The translations under genes and the position numbers were made by a program. This document shows, in pieces, positions 11,561 through 22,504 of a stretch of DNA of 64,000 bases (within the stretch, counting starts at the first letter, position 1; each line of letters starts with the position of its first letter). This DNA is from Dugong dugon (taxonomy: Eukaryota; Chordata; Mammalia; Sirenia; Dugongidae), in assembly GCA_030035585.1 (NCBI GenBank), contig CM057477.1:62229447-62293446 (forward strand), in the 5' to 3' direction. The notes beneath the pieces are model-generated. The model did not search any database, had not been told where the DNA came from, and saw only the letters and a program-made list of their open reading frames with translations.

Positions 11561-12343
11561 TGCTTTCAGCGTAGCTTGGATTTCTTCGTTCAGTACTATC
11601 GGTTCTTAATCATATGCCACCTCCTGAAATGGTTGAATGTCGACCAGTTCTTTTTGGTACAGTGACTCTGTGTATTCCTTCCATCCTCTTTTGATGCTTC
11701 CTGCGTCATTCAATTTTTGGCCCATAGAATCCTTCAATATTGCCATTCAAGGCTTCAATTTTTCCTTCAGTTCTTTCAGCCTGAGAAATGCCAACCGTCT
11801 TCTTCCCTTTTTGTTTCCTAACTCTAGGTCTTTGCATATTTCATTATAAAACTTTACTTTGTCCTCTTGAGCTGCCCTTTGAAATCTTCTATTCAGCTCT
11901 TTTAGTTCATCATTTCTTCCTTTTGCTTTAGCTACTCTGTGTTCAAGAGCAAGTTTCAGAGTCTCTCCTGGCATCCATTTTGGTCTTTTCTTTCTTTCCT
12001 ATCTGTTTAATAACCTTTTGCTTTCTTCATGTATAATGTCTTTGATATTATCCCACAACTCGTCTGGTCTTCAGTCATTAGTGTTCAGTGAGTCAAATCT
12101 ATTCTTGAGATGGTCTCTAAATTCAGGTGGGATATACTCAAGGTCATATTTTGGCTCTCTTGGACTTGTTTTAATTTTCTTCAGTTTCAACTTAAACTTG
12201 TATATGAGCAGTTGATGGTCTGTTCCATAGTCAGTGTCTGGCCTTGTTCTGACTGATGATATTGAGCTTCTTCATTGTCTCTTTCCAAAGTTATAGTCTA
12301 TTTGTTTCCTGTGTATTCTATCTGATGAGGTCCATGTGTATAG

Positions 12344-12602
12344 TCACCATTCATGTTGTTGAAAAAACATATTTGCAGTGAAGAAATCGTTGGTCTTGCA
12401 AAATTTTACCATGTAATCTCCGGTGTTGTTTTTGTCACCGAGTCCATATTTTTCAACTACTGATCCTTGTTCTTTGTTTCCAACTTTCGTATTCCAACCA
12501 CCAGTAATTATCAGTGTATCTTGATTGCATATTTGATCAATTTCAGACAGCAGAAATAGGTAAATGTCTTCAATTCCTTTATCTTTTGCATTACAAATTG
12601 TT
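12344..12602 (-). pseudogene. RTE endonuclease fragment
   Basis: Minus-strand translation shows LIITGGWNTKVG, matching the APE-type endonuclease strand that normally reads GDWN; the Asp is Gly here, so a catalytic-region residue is lost. The N-terminal part of the domain is absent because sequence beyond 12602 belongs to another insertion. This domain nicks target DNA in RTE LINEs. Confidence 0.75.
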
Positions 12603-12908
12603 GTTGCTGTTGGGTGCCATAAAGTCTGTTTCAACTCATAGTGACCCTACATACAACAGAACGAAACATTGTCCCATCCTGCGCCATCCTCACAATCGCT
12701 GTTATGCTTAAGCCCATTGTTATAGTCACTGTGTCAATCTATCTCATTGAAGGTCTTCCTCTTTTTTGCTGACCCTCTACTTTACCAAGCATGATGTCCT
12801 TCTCCAGGGACTGATCCCTCCTGAAAACATGTCCAAAGTATGTGAGACGTAGTCTCACCATCCTTGCTTCCAAGGAGCATTCTGGGTGTACATCTTCCAG
12901 AACAGATT
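12603..12908 (-). mobile_element. RTE 3' end, second copy, minus strand
   Basis: Begins on + with GTTGTTGCTGTTGGGTGCC (reverse of the RTE AAC tail) and runs through CTTCCTCTTTTTTGCTGACC and CATGATGTCCTTCTCCAGGG. It repeats the region also seen at 10250-10390, so it is a separate insertion. The minus-strand frame 12739-12987 still reads an RTE C-terminal stretch (TYFGHVFRRDQSLEKDIML). Confidence 0.8.
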
Positions 12909-13120
12909 TGTACGTGTCTGTCAGTTTGTCATACTGTGGGGGCTTTTGTGATGCTGTGATGCTGGAAGCTATGCCACCGGTATTCAAATACCAGCAGGGT
13001 CACCCATAGTGGACAGGTTTCAGCTGAGCTTCCAAACTAAGACAGACTAGGAAGAAGGACCTGCCAGTCTACTTCTGAAAAGATTTAGCCAGTGAAAACC
13101 TTATGAATAGCATTACAAAT
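12909..13120 (+). mobile_element. RTE 5'-region sequence, opposite orientation
   Basis: Runs on + as TGATGCTGGAAGCTATGCC, ACAGGTTTCAGCTGAGCTTC, GACAGACTAGGAAGAAG. The same block forms the body of the tRNA-Gly SINEs (46430-46540, 50930-51050) and starts the element at 49470. It joins the reversed RTE 3' end head to head at about 12908, a layout expected from twin priming. Confidence 0.6.
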
Positions 13121-13579
13121 TGGTAGTGTCAAAATTAATACATTTTACTTTTGTTGGTGGTGGAAGTGCATAAGCTTGTAGTTCAGTGTAAAATGTAGCT
13201 AGTGTCATTTTTAATGGGGTATCTAGATGGAATATTAAGGTACTCTGGACTCTAACTATTGAAAATATGAATTAAGAGCCAGCAGCTGGCAAGTATCTAT
13301 TGACACTGTATCGGTGGCACTATATTCAATCATCAAGAAAAATCTCCTTCCACCACTAACATCTTAACATGAAGAGGGAGAAGTTTTATCACTTTATCTA
13401 TCATATATTCCTCTTCTTTTTTTAATTTCCTTCACTTTAATTCCTCTGAAAAGACTCGGAAATTTTCATTAGGAATTGTTAGAGACTAAATGTCTCATAA
13501 AATAAAAGGTTTTTTTGTTGTCGTTGTCGTTGTAACTTACATCTTGAATTCAGTCAAGGTCTAATTTACAAAGGATTTA
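13121..13579. other. AT-rich unique sequence
   Basis: No repeat or gene recognised. Confidence 0.35.
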
Positions 13580-14085
13580 TGATGGTTAATGTTGTGTGTC
13601 AACTTGGCTAGGCTATGATCTCACTGGTTTGGCAGACACTGGACTGGGTGATCTTCCATAATGTAATGTAATCACTTTCCATGATGTGATCTGATGTGAT
13701 AAGCCAATCAGGTGAAAGGGGAGTTTCTTTGAGGGTGTGGCCTGCCTTTAGTATAGAAATGGATGTTCTGGCAAAACTCACTCTTTCTCTCAACCCTGCA
13801 CTCTTCTCATTACCTGACATTCAGTTTTTGGGACATAAGCCTGCAGAAATCTCTTGCCTGCCGCCTGATCTGCAGGTTTTGGAGTTTCCAACCTTGCAAC
13901 CCTGTGAGCCAATAGAGGCCTCCAGCCTGCCACCTGATCCATGGATTTGGGACTTGCTAACCCCCATGATTGTGTGAGCCATATCCTCAAAATTAAGTGA
14001 CCCATTTCCTTGTATTAAATTTTCTCTATATATTTATACATACACTTTACAAGTCTTGCACCTCTAGAGAACCCAGACTAAGACA
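13580..14085 (+). mobile_element. ERV-L-type LTR (solo)
   Basis: 506 bp from TGATGGTTAATGTTGTGTG to CCCAGACTAAGACA, the same family as the ERV-L LTRs at 24556 and 28603 (shared GTGTGTCAACTTGGCT near the start and CTCTAGAGAACC near the end). Flanks ATTTA and GGTTA are a weak 5-bp match. Frames of 93 and 71 codons inside it are chance. Confidence 0.75.
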
Positions 14086-14479
14086 GGTTAATAATCTAGA
14101 AGCTTTCAAATACATTGTTTGGGGTGGTGAAATGAGACTACCCACACCCCACATCCACCCAGTTTCCAGAAGTCAGGTAATGAGGATTTGTTATGCAACC
14201 TGGATAGGGACGGTGAAATTCTTCTCACTGGTTTTTATAAGATTAAAATTATGCTAATATGAAGAACATGAATCTGAAATACAGACTAGATCAGGACTTT
14301 CAAAATGAAATAAATCCTCTTAGCGCTCTGCTTGATATTATGTAAGAAAGACTTATCAAGTCCAAAATGTCAATAGTGCCATGAATGTAGGTATTGTAGG
14401 AGAGATTGCATCAAAGTTTGCAAGGAAGGCCCTGTCCATTCTCTGCCCCATTTCCAATAGGACCAAAATTCAACCTTCA

Positions 14480-14635
14480 TTCACTCACCGATTTCAAGAA
14501 TATTTATTGAATGCCTACTACGTACTGGGCACTGTTCTAGACACTGAATACGTCAGTGGACACAACAGTCAAAGGCGAAAGTAATAAACATAACAAATGA
14601 GTAATATATGCAGAACATTAAAAATATAAATCAAA
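14480..14635 (-). mobile_element. L2 LINE 3' end, reversed (part 1)
   Basis: TCATTCACTCACCGATTTC, ATATTTATTGAATGCCTACT and GGGCACTGTTCTAGACACTG are the reversed L2 3' end. The L2 resumes after the SINE at 14636-14833. Confidence 0.65.
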
Positions 14636-14833
14636 CCAAACCAGTTGCTGTTGAGTTGATTCCAACTTATGATGACCCCATATGTGTCAGAATAGAACTG
14701 TGCTCCAAAGCCTTGACTTTTTGGAAGTAAAGACCATCAAGCCTTTCTTCTGAGGCACCTCTGGGTGGGTTCAAACCACCACTCTTTTGGTCAGTAGCTC
14801 AGTGTTTAACTATTTGCACGATCAGGGACTCCT
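14636..14833 (-). mobile_element. tRNA-headed AfroSINE, reversed
   Basis: Reversed long-form copy from CCAGTTGCTGTTGAGTTG to GCACGATCAGGGACTCC, inserted in the reversed L2. Confidence 0.85.
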
Positions 14834-15740
14834 TGCGGAATGGTAGAAGCTGATTAACCCTGTGGGAAAATTAAAGGAGAGCAGGTAAAGGGGTCCGGGA
14901 AAGCTGTAACAGGGAATGGTAGATGTGTTGCACTGTAAATCAGATGAGCAGAATAGGCCTCATTGAGAAGGTAACATTTGAGCAGCGACTTGAAGGAGGT
15001 GAGGGAGGTAGCCATTTGAATGGATATCTGAGAGAAGAGCATTCCAGGTAGAGGGAAGGGCCAGTGCAAAGGATCTGAGGCACTACCATGCCTGCTGTGC
15101 TCAGGAATGGCAAGAAGCTGAGTATGGCTGAAGCAGACAGAGCAAGGAGGGTAAAGGGTAGAACCTGAAGTCAGAGGTAAATATATGGTCCAGATCACAT
15201 ACAGCCTTATATGCCATTGTAAGAACCTCTGCAATTTTATCCTGAATATAACCATTGCAGAGTTGTGAGCAGAGGTGTGGCATGATCTGATTCATGTTTA
15301 AAAAGGATCAGTCTACAATAAGAGATTGTAGGGGTGGGGGGAGGTAGAAGCACAGAGACTAGTTAGGAGTTTGTTCAAGTGGCCGAGACAAGAGGTAAAG
15401 GTGGTGCTGACCGACTTGTGAGCAGTGGAGGTGGTGAGAAGGGGTTCCATCCCTTCCTCTGCCTCCATCCCACAAACACTGAGAACTCACTCCTCCACTC
15501 AGCAAAGCCAGTAGGAACAAGAGAAAGCAGAAACACCTCGACTTCCTTGTGCAATGGAGATGGCACAATCTTCAAGATATGAGTATACTTGCGAGTTGAT
15601 CATCTCTGCAGGGTTGAGTGGCAAGGAAATAGGGGAAGTAGGGATATCAAGCAAAGAAAATGATAAATAGAAGACTTCAGGACTGGGGTCTCGTAAGAAA
15701 GGGAAAGAGGAAGTTTCCACATGAGAAAGCTCTGTATGTC
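14834..15740 (-). mobile_element. L2 LINE, reversed (part 2)
   Basis: Contains reversed L2 landmarks in order: GAGAAGGTAACATTTGAGC, GAGCATTCCAGGTAGAGGG, GTGCAAAGGATCTGAGG, then GAGACTAGTTAGGAG and GTGGAGGTGGTGAGAAG. The 133-codon minus-strand frame 14854-15255 is a decayed L2 read-through, not a gene. Confidence 0.65.
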
Positions 15741-15816
15741 TAAGCCTCATTGTGTGGTGCAAAGGAGAGAAGTAGCAAAACATCTAGCCCTTCCATTGAT
15801 TCTTTTAGCTTCAGAC

Positions 15817-16033
15817 CAGAGGTTTTCAACCAAGGCCACTCTTGTCCCCCAGTGGACAATTGTCAATGTCTAGACACATTTTTGATTGTTACAACTGGGG
15901 AGGGGGTGCTACTGGCACCTAGTTGGTAGAGGCCAGAGATGCTGCTAAACATCCTACAACGCACAGGACAGTGCCCTACAACAAAGAATCATCTAACCCA
16001 AAATGCCAATAGTGATATGGTTGAGAAACCCTG
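15817..16033. mobile_element. MER5A (hAT-Charlie MITE)
   Basis: Near-complete copy from CAGAGGTTTTCAACC to GGTTGAGAAACCCTG, with the diagnostic inner GGGGGTGCTACTGGCACCTAG and AAACATCCTACAACGCACAGG. Terminal inverted repeats are visible. Non-coding. Confidence 0.9.
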
Positions 16034-16119
16034 CTTTACATTTATCAATTGACGGATTATGTTAGTCTAGGATCTAGTGTATTTATTATCATTTCAGGAC
16101 AAGGCAGATGAAGTGATAC

Positions 16120-16712
16120 TCAGGAAAGGGAGGGCCCATGGAAGCAGCAGTCAAGAAATTCAAATGATGTATTGCACTGGGCAAATCTGCTACAAAAGAC
16201 TTCTTTAAAGTGCTTTAAAAAAAAAAAAAAAAGATGTCACTTTGAGGACTAAGGTGTGTCTGACCCAAGCCATGGTATTTTTACTCACCTCATATGCACG
16301 AGAAAGCTGGACGATGAATAAGGAAGACTGAAGAATTGATGCCTTTGAATTATGGTGTTGGCAAAGAATATCGAATATACCATGGACTGCCAAAAGAACA
16401 AATAAATCTGTCTTGGAAGAAGTACAGCCAGACTGCTCCTTAGAAGCAAGGGTGGCAAGACTTCATCTCATATACTTTGGGCATGTTATCAGGAGGGACC
16501 AGTCCCTGGAGAAGGATGTAATTCTTGATAGAGGGTCAGTGAAAGAGAGGAAGACCCTCAGTGAGATGGATTGACACAGTGGCTGTAACAATGGGGATGG
16601 GCTCAAGCATAATAATGATTGTGAGGATGGCACAGGACCATGCAGTATTTCATTCGGTTGTAGATGGGGTTGCTATGAGTTGGAACGAACTCAATGATAC
16701 CTAACAACATAA
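16120..16712 (+). mobile_element. RTE (BovB-like) LINE 3' part
   Basis: Sense-strand 3' end: the C-terminal coding remnant (AAATCTGCTACAAAAGACTT, CAAAGAATATCGAATATACC) then the 3' UTR ending in CAATGATACCTAACAACAT. A 16-A run at 16217 interrupts the old frame. It matches the reverse complement of 10250-10640. Confidence 0.85.
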
Positions 16713-17229
16713 CAACAAGGACTCTTCTCCACAGTTTTTGGTGCAATCCAGTTGGAAGATTAATTTGATTTTCCTGTCTACCTCAGTCTGTATCCTACAC
16801 CTCCATTCTGGAGCTAGTTGGGTAAGTAAGTGGATAAATTCACTGTGGTACAAAAGAAGTAAGGGACCTATCAGTTTCTTCACACACAGAACATATTTTC
16901 TCATGATCCTGATATTGGTTAGTTTCAAAAACTAACTTATAAAATCTACTTCATTTATTATGTGACCTAATATAATAGTAATTTGTTTAGACTGTGGGTT
17001 AAGTAGTAACTCAAAACCTTAAGCATCACAATGGGACTGCTAAGGAGAAATGTATTCTGAGACAAATGTGGCACAGATACAACATACCCTGAAGCTGAAG
17101 AAACCATCGAGTACCCACAACCACAGTCCCCACTTCAAAGACTGATTTCACACACACTTTGAAGTCAATGGCTGTTTGATGCTGTGGTCTCCAAAGTAAG
17201 GTGCGTGTTCCCAAAGGAGTGTACATAAC
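16713..17229. other. Unique sequence
   Basis: No repeat or gene recognised. Overlapping short frames occur on both strands without domains. Confidence 0.35.
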
Positions 17230-17620
17230 TGTCTTAGTTAGCTAGTGCTGCCATAACACAAATATCACAAGTGGGTGGATTTTAAGGGAAGAAAATTATT
17301 TTCTCACAGTTCTGGAGGTTAAAAATCCCAAAAGACCACGTCTAATCCTGTGGGCTTCTCTCCTAGTTTCTGGTATCTGCTTGGTATTCCTTTGGTTGCA
17401 ATGGGTCCTCACATAGCATCTGTCTTCAGCCTGTGTGTGCCTCTGTGTCAATTCTGTTCTTTTTAGAACTCAGAGGTGATTAGATTTAGGATCCACCCTA
17501 CTCTGGTGTTGCTTCATTAACATAACAAAAGAGAATCCTATTTCCAGACAGGGTCATATTTATAGATACAGTGGTTAGAATTTCAACACATTTTGGGAGG
17601 ACACAATTCAATTCATACCA
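17230..17620 (-). mobile_element. MLT1-like solo LTR, reversed, exact TSD
   Basis: 391 bp from TGTCTTAGTTAGCTAGTGC to CAATTCATACCA. It is flanked on both sides by the identical 5-mer ATAAC (17225-17229 and 17621-17625), which fixes the ends and shows a solo LTR left by recombination. Confidence 0.85.
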
Positions 17621-17625
17621 ATAAC

Positions 17626-18160
17626 TAACTTCTGGTTGTATTTATTTACCTTAAAAAATAAGAAAGGGATGGCATTTTATATTAACATATGGGCTGGTAA
17701 TGATTTCCTCACTAGCTCTGTGTTCCGAGGTTTGTGTGACCCGCCATAGGCAGAGGTTTCACAACACAGAGATGTTAACGGCAGAAACTTCATGTTAGCT
17801 CATTTGCAGCATATTTTGAAATTTTGCAGTTAACTTGTGCCTGTGACCCTGATCTTTGTACTATACAGAGATTCTCTGGTTTTCTCAGGAGAAGATATTT
17901 AAAAGAACTGTTAAATTTTAAGATGAGTTACTTTCTTTAAAAAGATGAGTGGTCCAAAATTGCTGACCATTTCTACCATGGCAAGTAGCTGAAAGTAAAA
18001 TAGCTGATATCTAAAAAAAGTTGTTTGGCTAAACATTAGCCTAGTTGCTGATATAGAGTAGTTACAAGTGATTAAATCAGTTTGCTTGGGCAAAGCAGAT
18101 TATCTTTCTCAATGTAATCAATCAGTTGGTGAGAACCTTGGGAGCAAAATGGAGTTTCCC
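17626..18160. other. Unique sequence
   Basis: No repeat or gene recognised. Confidence 0.35.
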
Positions 18161-18300
18161 TAGTGTGTGTTCTGCCTCCAGACTATAAACAGATATTCTG
18201 GCAGAACTCTCAGTTCTCTCTTCCAATCACCTGACCTATGGATTTTGGACTTGCCAGCCCCCCACAATTGCGTGAGCCGATTCCTTAAAGTATATCTCTC
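18161..18300 (+). mobile_element. ERV-L-type LTR fragment
   Basis: AGATATTCTGGCAGAACTC, CCTGACCTATGGATTTTGG, CACAATTGCGTGAGCC match the middle to 3' part of the LTR at 13580-14085. The 5' part is missing and the 3' part runs into a TA/CA microsatellite. Confidence 0.6.
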
Positions 18301-18310
18301 TCTCTGCAGA

Positions 18311-18319
18311 TACATATAC

Positions 18320-18352
<33 letters not shown>

Positions 18353-18372
18353 TATATATGTATATATATATC
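18311..18372. repeat. (TA)n(CA)n(TA)n microsatellite
   Basis: Compound dinucleotide run, likely expanded from the TATATTTATA segment of the adjoining LTR (compare 14028-14041). Confidence 0.9.
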
Positions 18373-18409
18373 TCACTGGTTCTGTTTCATTAAAACACAG
18401 GTATTATAA

Positions 18410-18777
18410 AAGTATGATTTATTTTACCTACATCTTATCTTTTAAAAACTATTTAAACATATGTATACTATATAAATCCATAATATGTAATAATCAGTTA
18501 ATCAATAAATGTGCATATAAGGTTTTGTGATAGGAGTGAGGGAACCAAACATTGGAGGAGCACCTTGTGCTAATGGAACTTGGGAGTATTCTTTCCACTC
18601 TTTTGGTCCCAGGAGTGACCCTCTTTCCTACTGATCATCCTGATTGTCCAGCCATTTCTTAAACATGAGACAATAAGATAAGTGTGTATAATTCAGGGTG
18701 GACTGCAATTATTTTACGCCAAACAGAATTTCAGCTAATAATAAAAATCAAATTAATGCCTACCTATGTTTGCACTG
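18410..18777. other. Unique sequence
   Basis: No gene or repeat recognised. Confidence 0.3.
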
Positions 18778-18955
18778 GAAACCCTGGTGGTGTAGTGGTT
18801 AAGAGCTACTGCTGCTAACCAAAAGGTTGGCTGTTCAAATCCACCAGGCGCTCTTAGGAAACTCTGAGGGGGCAATTCTACTCTGCCCTATAGGGTCGCT
18901 ATGAATCAGAATTGACTCCATGGCAACTGGTTTTTTGTTTGTTTGTTTGTTTGTT
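18778..18955 (+). mobile_element. tRNA-headed SINE, short form
   Basis: AAACCCTGGTGGTGTAGTGG head, B box GTTCAAATCC, body GGTCGCTATGAATCAG, end CCATGGCAACTGG followed by a (TTTG)n tail. Confidence 0.9.
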
Positions 18956-18994
18956 TTATGTTTGCATTTTAAGAAATAAACCTCCTTGAGCTGT

Positions 18995-19427
18995 TGTACT
19001 AATTTCCTAGGGCTGCTGTAACAAACTACCACAAACCGAGCGGCTTGAAACAATAGAACTTTATTTTCTCATCGTTAGGAAGGTTAGAAGTCCAAAATCA
19101 AGGTGTCAGCAAGGCCATGCTCTCTTTGAAGACTCTAGAGGAGAACCTGTTCAGCGACTTCCTCTTCGTTTCTGGTGTTGTCGGTGGTCCTTGGAGTTCC
19201 TTGGCTAATAAGACAAGCCACTCCAATCTCTGCTTCCATTGTCACCTGGCGTTTTCTCTGTGTGCTCTGTCTTGTCTCTTCTCCTCTTCTTAGAAGAACA
19301 TCAACGTAACCTTATCTCAACTTGATTACATCTGCAAAGATACTATTTCCAGATACGGTCACATTCCAAGGTACTAGGGATTAGGACTTCAATATATTTT
19401 TTAGGGAAAACAATTCAACCCACAACA
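18995..19427 (-). mobile_element. MLT1-like solo LTR, reversed, exact TSD
   Basis: 433 bp from TGTACTAATTTCCTAGGGC to CAACCCACAACA, bounded by identical GCTGT (18990-18994 and 19428-19432). It has the canonical reversed MaLR core (ACTACCACAAACCGAGCGG, CTTATCTCAACTTGATTAC). Confidence 0.9.
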
Positions 19428-19432
19428 GCTGT

Positions 19433-20751
19433 CATTGTCTTTTTATTTGTAAGTCTGTTACTTATTCTATCCCAGTGCGAGAATGAGAATGAGGTCCTTT
19501 ACCTGAACTACAATTCTTTCAGACTCAGTCTTCAAAGCAGCAAGCGTGCTCAACTCTAATGATAGCAATTTTCATATCTAGTTAACATTAGTATTCTTCT
19601 AAGGAATTTTATTTACTTGGCTGTTTCTTCTGTTCCATACACGCATTGAATGAAAAGAAATCAGTCTCTGCATAAGCAAAATTGATGTTAGTTATATCTG
19701 TTAAATATGCTATGAGCAGCATCTTCCAACATTAGTTGTAAATTGCCTTAGTTTTTTTCAAGCAAAAATGTTCGTTTTGCTGTAATATTTTTAGTGTACA
19801 TTTAAGCAAGGACTACTGGAATGTTGTTGCTTTTATCCCAATGTGCTTCATTTAGATGTGGGCATCTACTTCTCCTATTCTTATGTCGTAGTTGAAAAAA
19901 ACAAAAGTACTCTAAGGATAAAATGATTTATCAAACCTCACAATGAATGGTTAGCAGATTTCATAAATGGAACCCAGCTTGCTATGCTATTTAGACTTCC
20001 CTCATGTATAATACCTTCAACAGCCTATATTTTAGTAGCAAAGATTTGTAAAATATTGTTTTATTTAATTACTTCAAAGAATTTCTATATAGAAGTAGAA
20101 TAGCAGTTTAGAATCCAGGCATAACAAAAGTCAGCAATGAATGGCTGGTCTCTCTTGTAAATAATGGCCATTTTAATAACCTTGATTCAAGGTGTGACAA
20201 ATATTATAATGATGGTTGTGCTAGGTTAATTGTATTTCATGTTGCAGGCACTGCAAATTAGATTGCTTATTTACAGACATTTATTACAGTTAGGAAGCAC
20301 TGCCATCAAATTTGATTTAAATGGGTTTTATTGATCAGGAGGGAGTTGATTTAATTGAAAAAAGTTTCTATTTTAAAACACACTAGGGTTTTCTACTTGC
20401 TGGGTTTGGACACGTAAGGCCTGTACCTGCTGTTTCTCCACCACTCCCTGCCTGTGCTTGATTTGATTAAACTGACTAATGAAATATATACCCAGAACAA
20501 AAAATCTCAAAGTAGGAAGATACACAAATATCACAATTATTGGAAAAGTCAAAATTGTAGCAGTTGGGTATCGTCCTATCCTCAGACAGGATTATCTTCT
20601 ACATTAAGTGATTTCCTGTACTGGAGCAAAGGCCCGAATCTTGACCTATCTCAGGGGGACAAACGAACACCTTTGTATTAGAAGCACTAAAAAACACCAC
20701 GTGCCTGGCAGTGTACTGGGTACTGTGCAGAGTGCACCAGAGAACAAATTA
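19433..20751. other. Longest unique stretch of the first third
   Basis: About 1.3 kb, AT-rich, no transposon recognised. No frame over 75 codons. 20100-20400 has the balanced, non-repetitive look of conserved non-coding sequence, but that cannot be tested here. Confidence 0.35.
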
Positions 20752-20957
20752 AAAAAAAAAAGTTGCCGTTGAGTCAATTTCGACTCATGACAATCCCACG
20801 TGGCTCAGAGTAGAACAGTGCTCCACAGGGTTTTCGATAGGTGATTTTTTGGAAGTAGATCACCAGGCTTTTTTTCTGAGGTACCTCTGGATGGACTTGA
20901 ACCTAAACTTTTTGGTTGGCAGCTGAGTGTGATAACCTTTTGCACCACCAAGTACTC
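20752..20957 (-). mobile_element. tRNA-headed AfroSINE, reversed
   Basis: A-run then GTTGCCGTTGAGTCAATTTC on + to TTGCACCACCAAGTACTCC. Long-form copy. Confidence 0.85.
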
Positions 20958-20967
20958 CCACCGGAGA

Positions 20968-21056
20968 ACGCAGTTGTATGCTGTCGAGTCGATTCTGACT
21001 CATAGAGACCCTAAAGAAAAAAAAACAAAACCCATTGCCATCGAGTCAATTATGAC
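20968..21056 (-). mobile_element. Two short reversed SINE 3' ends
   Basis: TATGCTGTCGAGTCGATTC (from 20976) and CCATTGCCATCGAGTCAATT (from 21032) are each a reversed SINE 3' terminus, separated by an A-rich stretch. Confidence 0.7.
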
Positions 21057-21187
21057 TCAGAGAAACTCTGGTGGCTTAGTGGTTAAGAGTTCGGCTGCTA
21101 ACCAAAAGGTCAGCAGTTCGAATCCACCAGGTGCTCCTTGGAAACCCTATGGGGTAGTTCTACTCTGTCCTATAAGGTCGCTATGAG
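21057..21187 (+). mobile_element. tRNA-headed SINE, 3'-truncated
   Basis: Head at GAAACTCTGGTGGCTTAG, perfect B box GTTCGAATCC, body to GGTCGCTATGAGA. The usual last 35 bp are missing; an inverted copy of that terminus lies immediately upstream (21032-21056). Confidence 0.85.
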
Positions 21188-21359
21188 AGATCCTATAGAG
21201 GGAGCAAATTTCATCTGAGCAGCCATTTTAGCTGATGAAGGCTAATTTAAATGACATCAAAGAAAAGAAATCGGAAATAGACTCAAATCCAATACAAAAC
21301 TAGTTGCAAAGACCGCTCTACTTCATATTTATTTTTCAGAACGTTATTTTTTTTTTAAT

Positions 21360-21875
21360 GGCATCAAAGGCCCTTCTTAATCTGGGCATTCTACTATTTC
21401 AGTCTCCTGTCTCATGGCATCCGACTTTAAAATCTGTGTTCCTGCTATACTGCTTTCTCAGGCCATGCCATGACGCTTCATCATGCTTCTGAATCTCTGC
21501 TCGTAACATCCTTTTGGCCTGGAATTCCTATGGCTCCTCCTTCTCTAACTCTGCCTGACGAATGCCTCCTCATCTTGCAACTCAATCTTCAGCTCTTCCG
21601 TGAAGGCTTTTCTAATAACTTTCACTCTTCATGCCTCACGGAGAATTTACCACTCCCTCTTTTATTCCGTTTCTCCTATTTATGTTATAATAAATTATTG
21701 TACAAGTGTGTTTTTCCTGCCTCTCATCTTCCACTAAGTTGTAAGCCTTTACAGAGTGCGAACCATATTTGATTTTTTTTTTTGTACCTCGAATTCTAGA
21801 ATAATTTCTAGCACATAGAAGTTGCTCATTAAAAGTCAGTTGGTTGGTTTGCCAATTGATTGATAAATGAACAAA
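21360..21875 (+). mobile_element. L2 LINE 3' region
   Basis: CTGGAATTCCTATGGCTCC, TCTTCCGTGAAGGCTTTTC and AAGTTGTAAGCCTTTACAG, with the order and spacing of an L2 3' end, finishing around AGAAGTTGCTCATTAAAAG. The 100-codon frame at 21470-21772 is spurious. Confidence 0.5.
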
Positions 21876-21989
21876 GACCCAAAATAATACTACTAAAGTT
21901 TCTCCATACAATATATGGCAAAAACTATAGAAATAAGTGTCTGGAATCCTATATTCACTTTTTTTTTTTTTAATAGGTCCATCTCTCCT

Positions 21990-22500
21990 ACTAGACAATT
22001 AATTCTTTGAGGAAGGAACCCATGTTTTATGCTTCCTGGTTGTGACAGAAATCACTAATTAGTGGTATCCACCCCACTCTTCCAAATTTTCTTGGGGGAG
22101 GCAGTGTATCTCAGACTCCCTCAGAGATAAGTGAGGGTATATGACAGAGTTCTAGCCAATAAAATATAAATGAAAGTATGGATGAGACTTTCTAGAAAAG
22201 AAAGGCAGACTCATCTGGCATTTTTTTTACCCTTTGCCATTTCCCCTTTTCTTACCGGGAATGCAGAGGCAATACTCAGAGGTGAAGTAACTGTTCTGTG
22301 ACAAGGTAAATGGCACATAATAAGGATGACTAAACAAAAGAAAAGAAATACCTTTACTTCATCTTCATTCTTGAAACATAGTTTTTTAGTAGAAAATTCA
22401 AAAATGATATTTATATTCTCCCAGCGTTGCCATTGTTTCTGTTGAGAAATTAGTCACCACTCTAATTGCCTTTTCTTTCTAGGTAGGTGGCTGGGTCTTC
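21990..22500. other. No gene; possible old repeat
   Basis: GTTCTAGCCAATAAAATATAAATG resembles a tract of an old DNA or LTR repeat I cannot name. Nothing coding. Confidence 0.3.
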
Positions 22501-22504
22501 TTGC

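Larger units (their letters stand above)
10117..12602 (-). mobile_element. RTE (BovB-like) LINE, 5'-truncated, minus strand
   Basis: About 2.5 kb of RTE-clade LINE. Read on the minus strand it encodes, in order, part of an AP endonuclease, a linker, the reverse transcriptase and the C-terminal region, all split by frameshifts and stops. The usual (AAC)n-type 3' tail is missing at 10117, so the 3' end is truncated or eroded. RTE elements of this group are shared by ruminants, squamates and Afrotheria and are thought to have moved horizontally. It is the likely source of enzymes for the SINEs here. Confidence 0.85.

Noticed and set aside
14361-14392. Second MER5A fragment
   Set aside because: Only about 20 bp resemble the MER5A end (AAAATGTCAATAGTGCCA); too short to claim.
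14854-15255. 133-codon minus-strand frame
   Set aside because: Lies in L2 3' sequence, with no domain.
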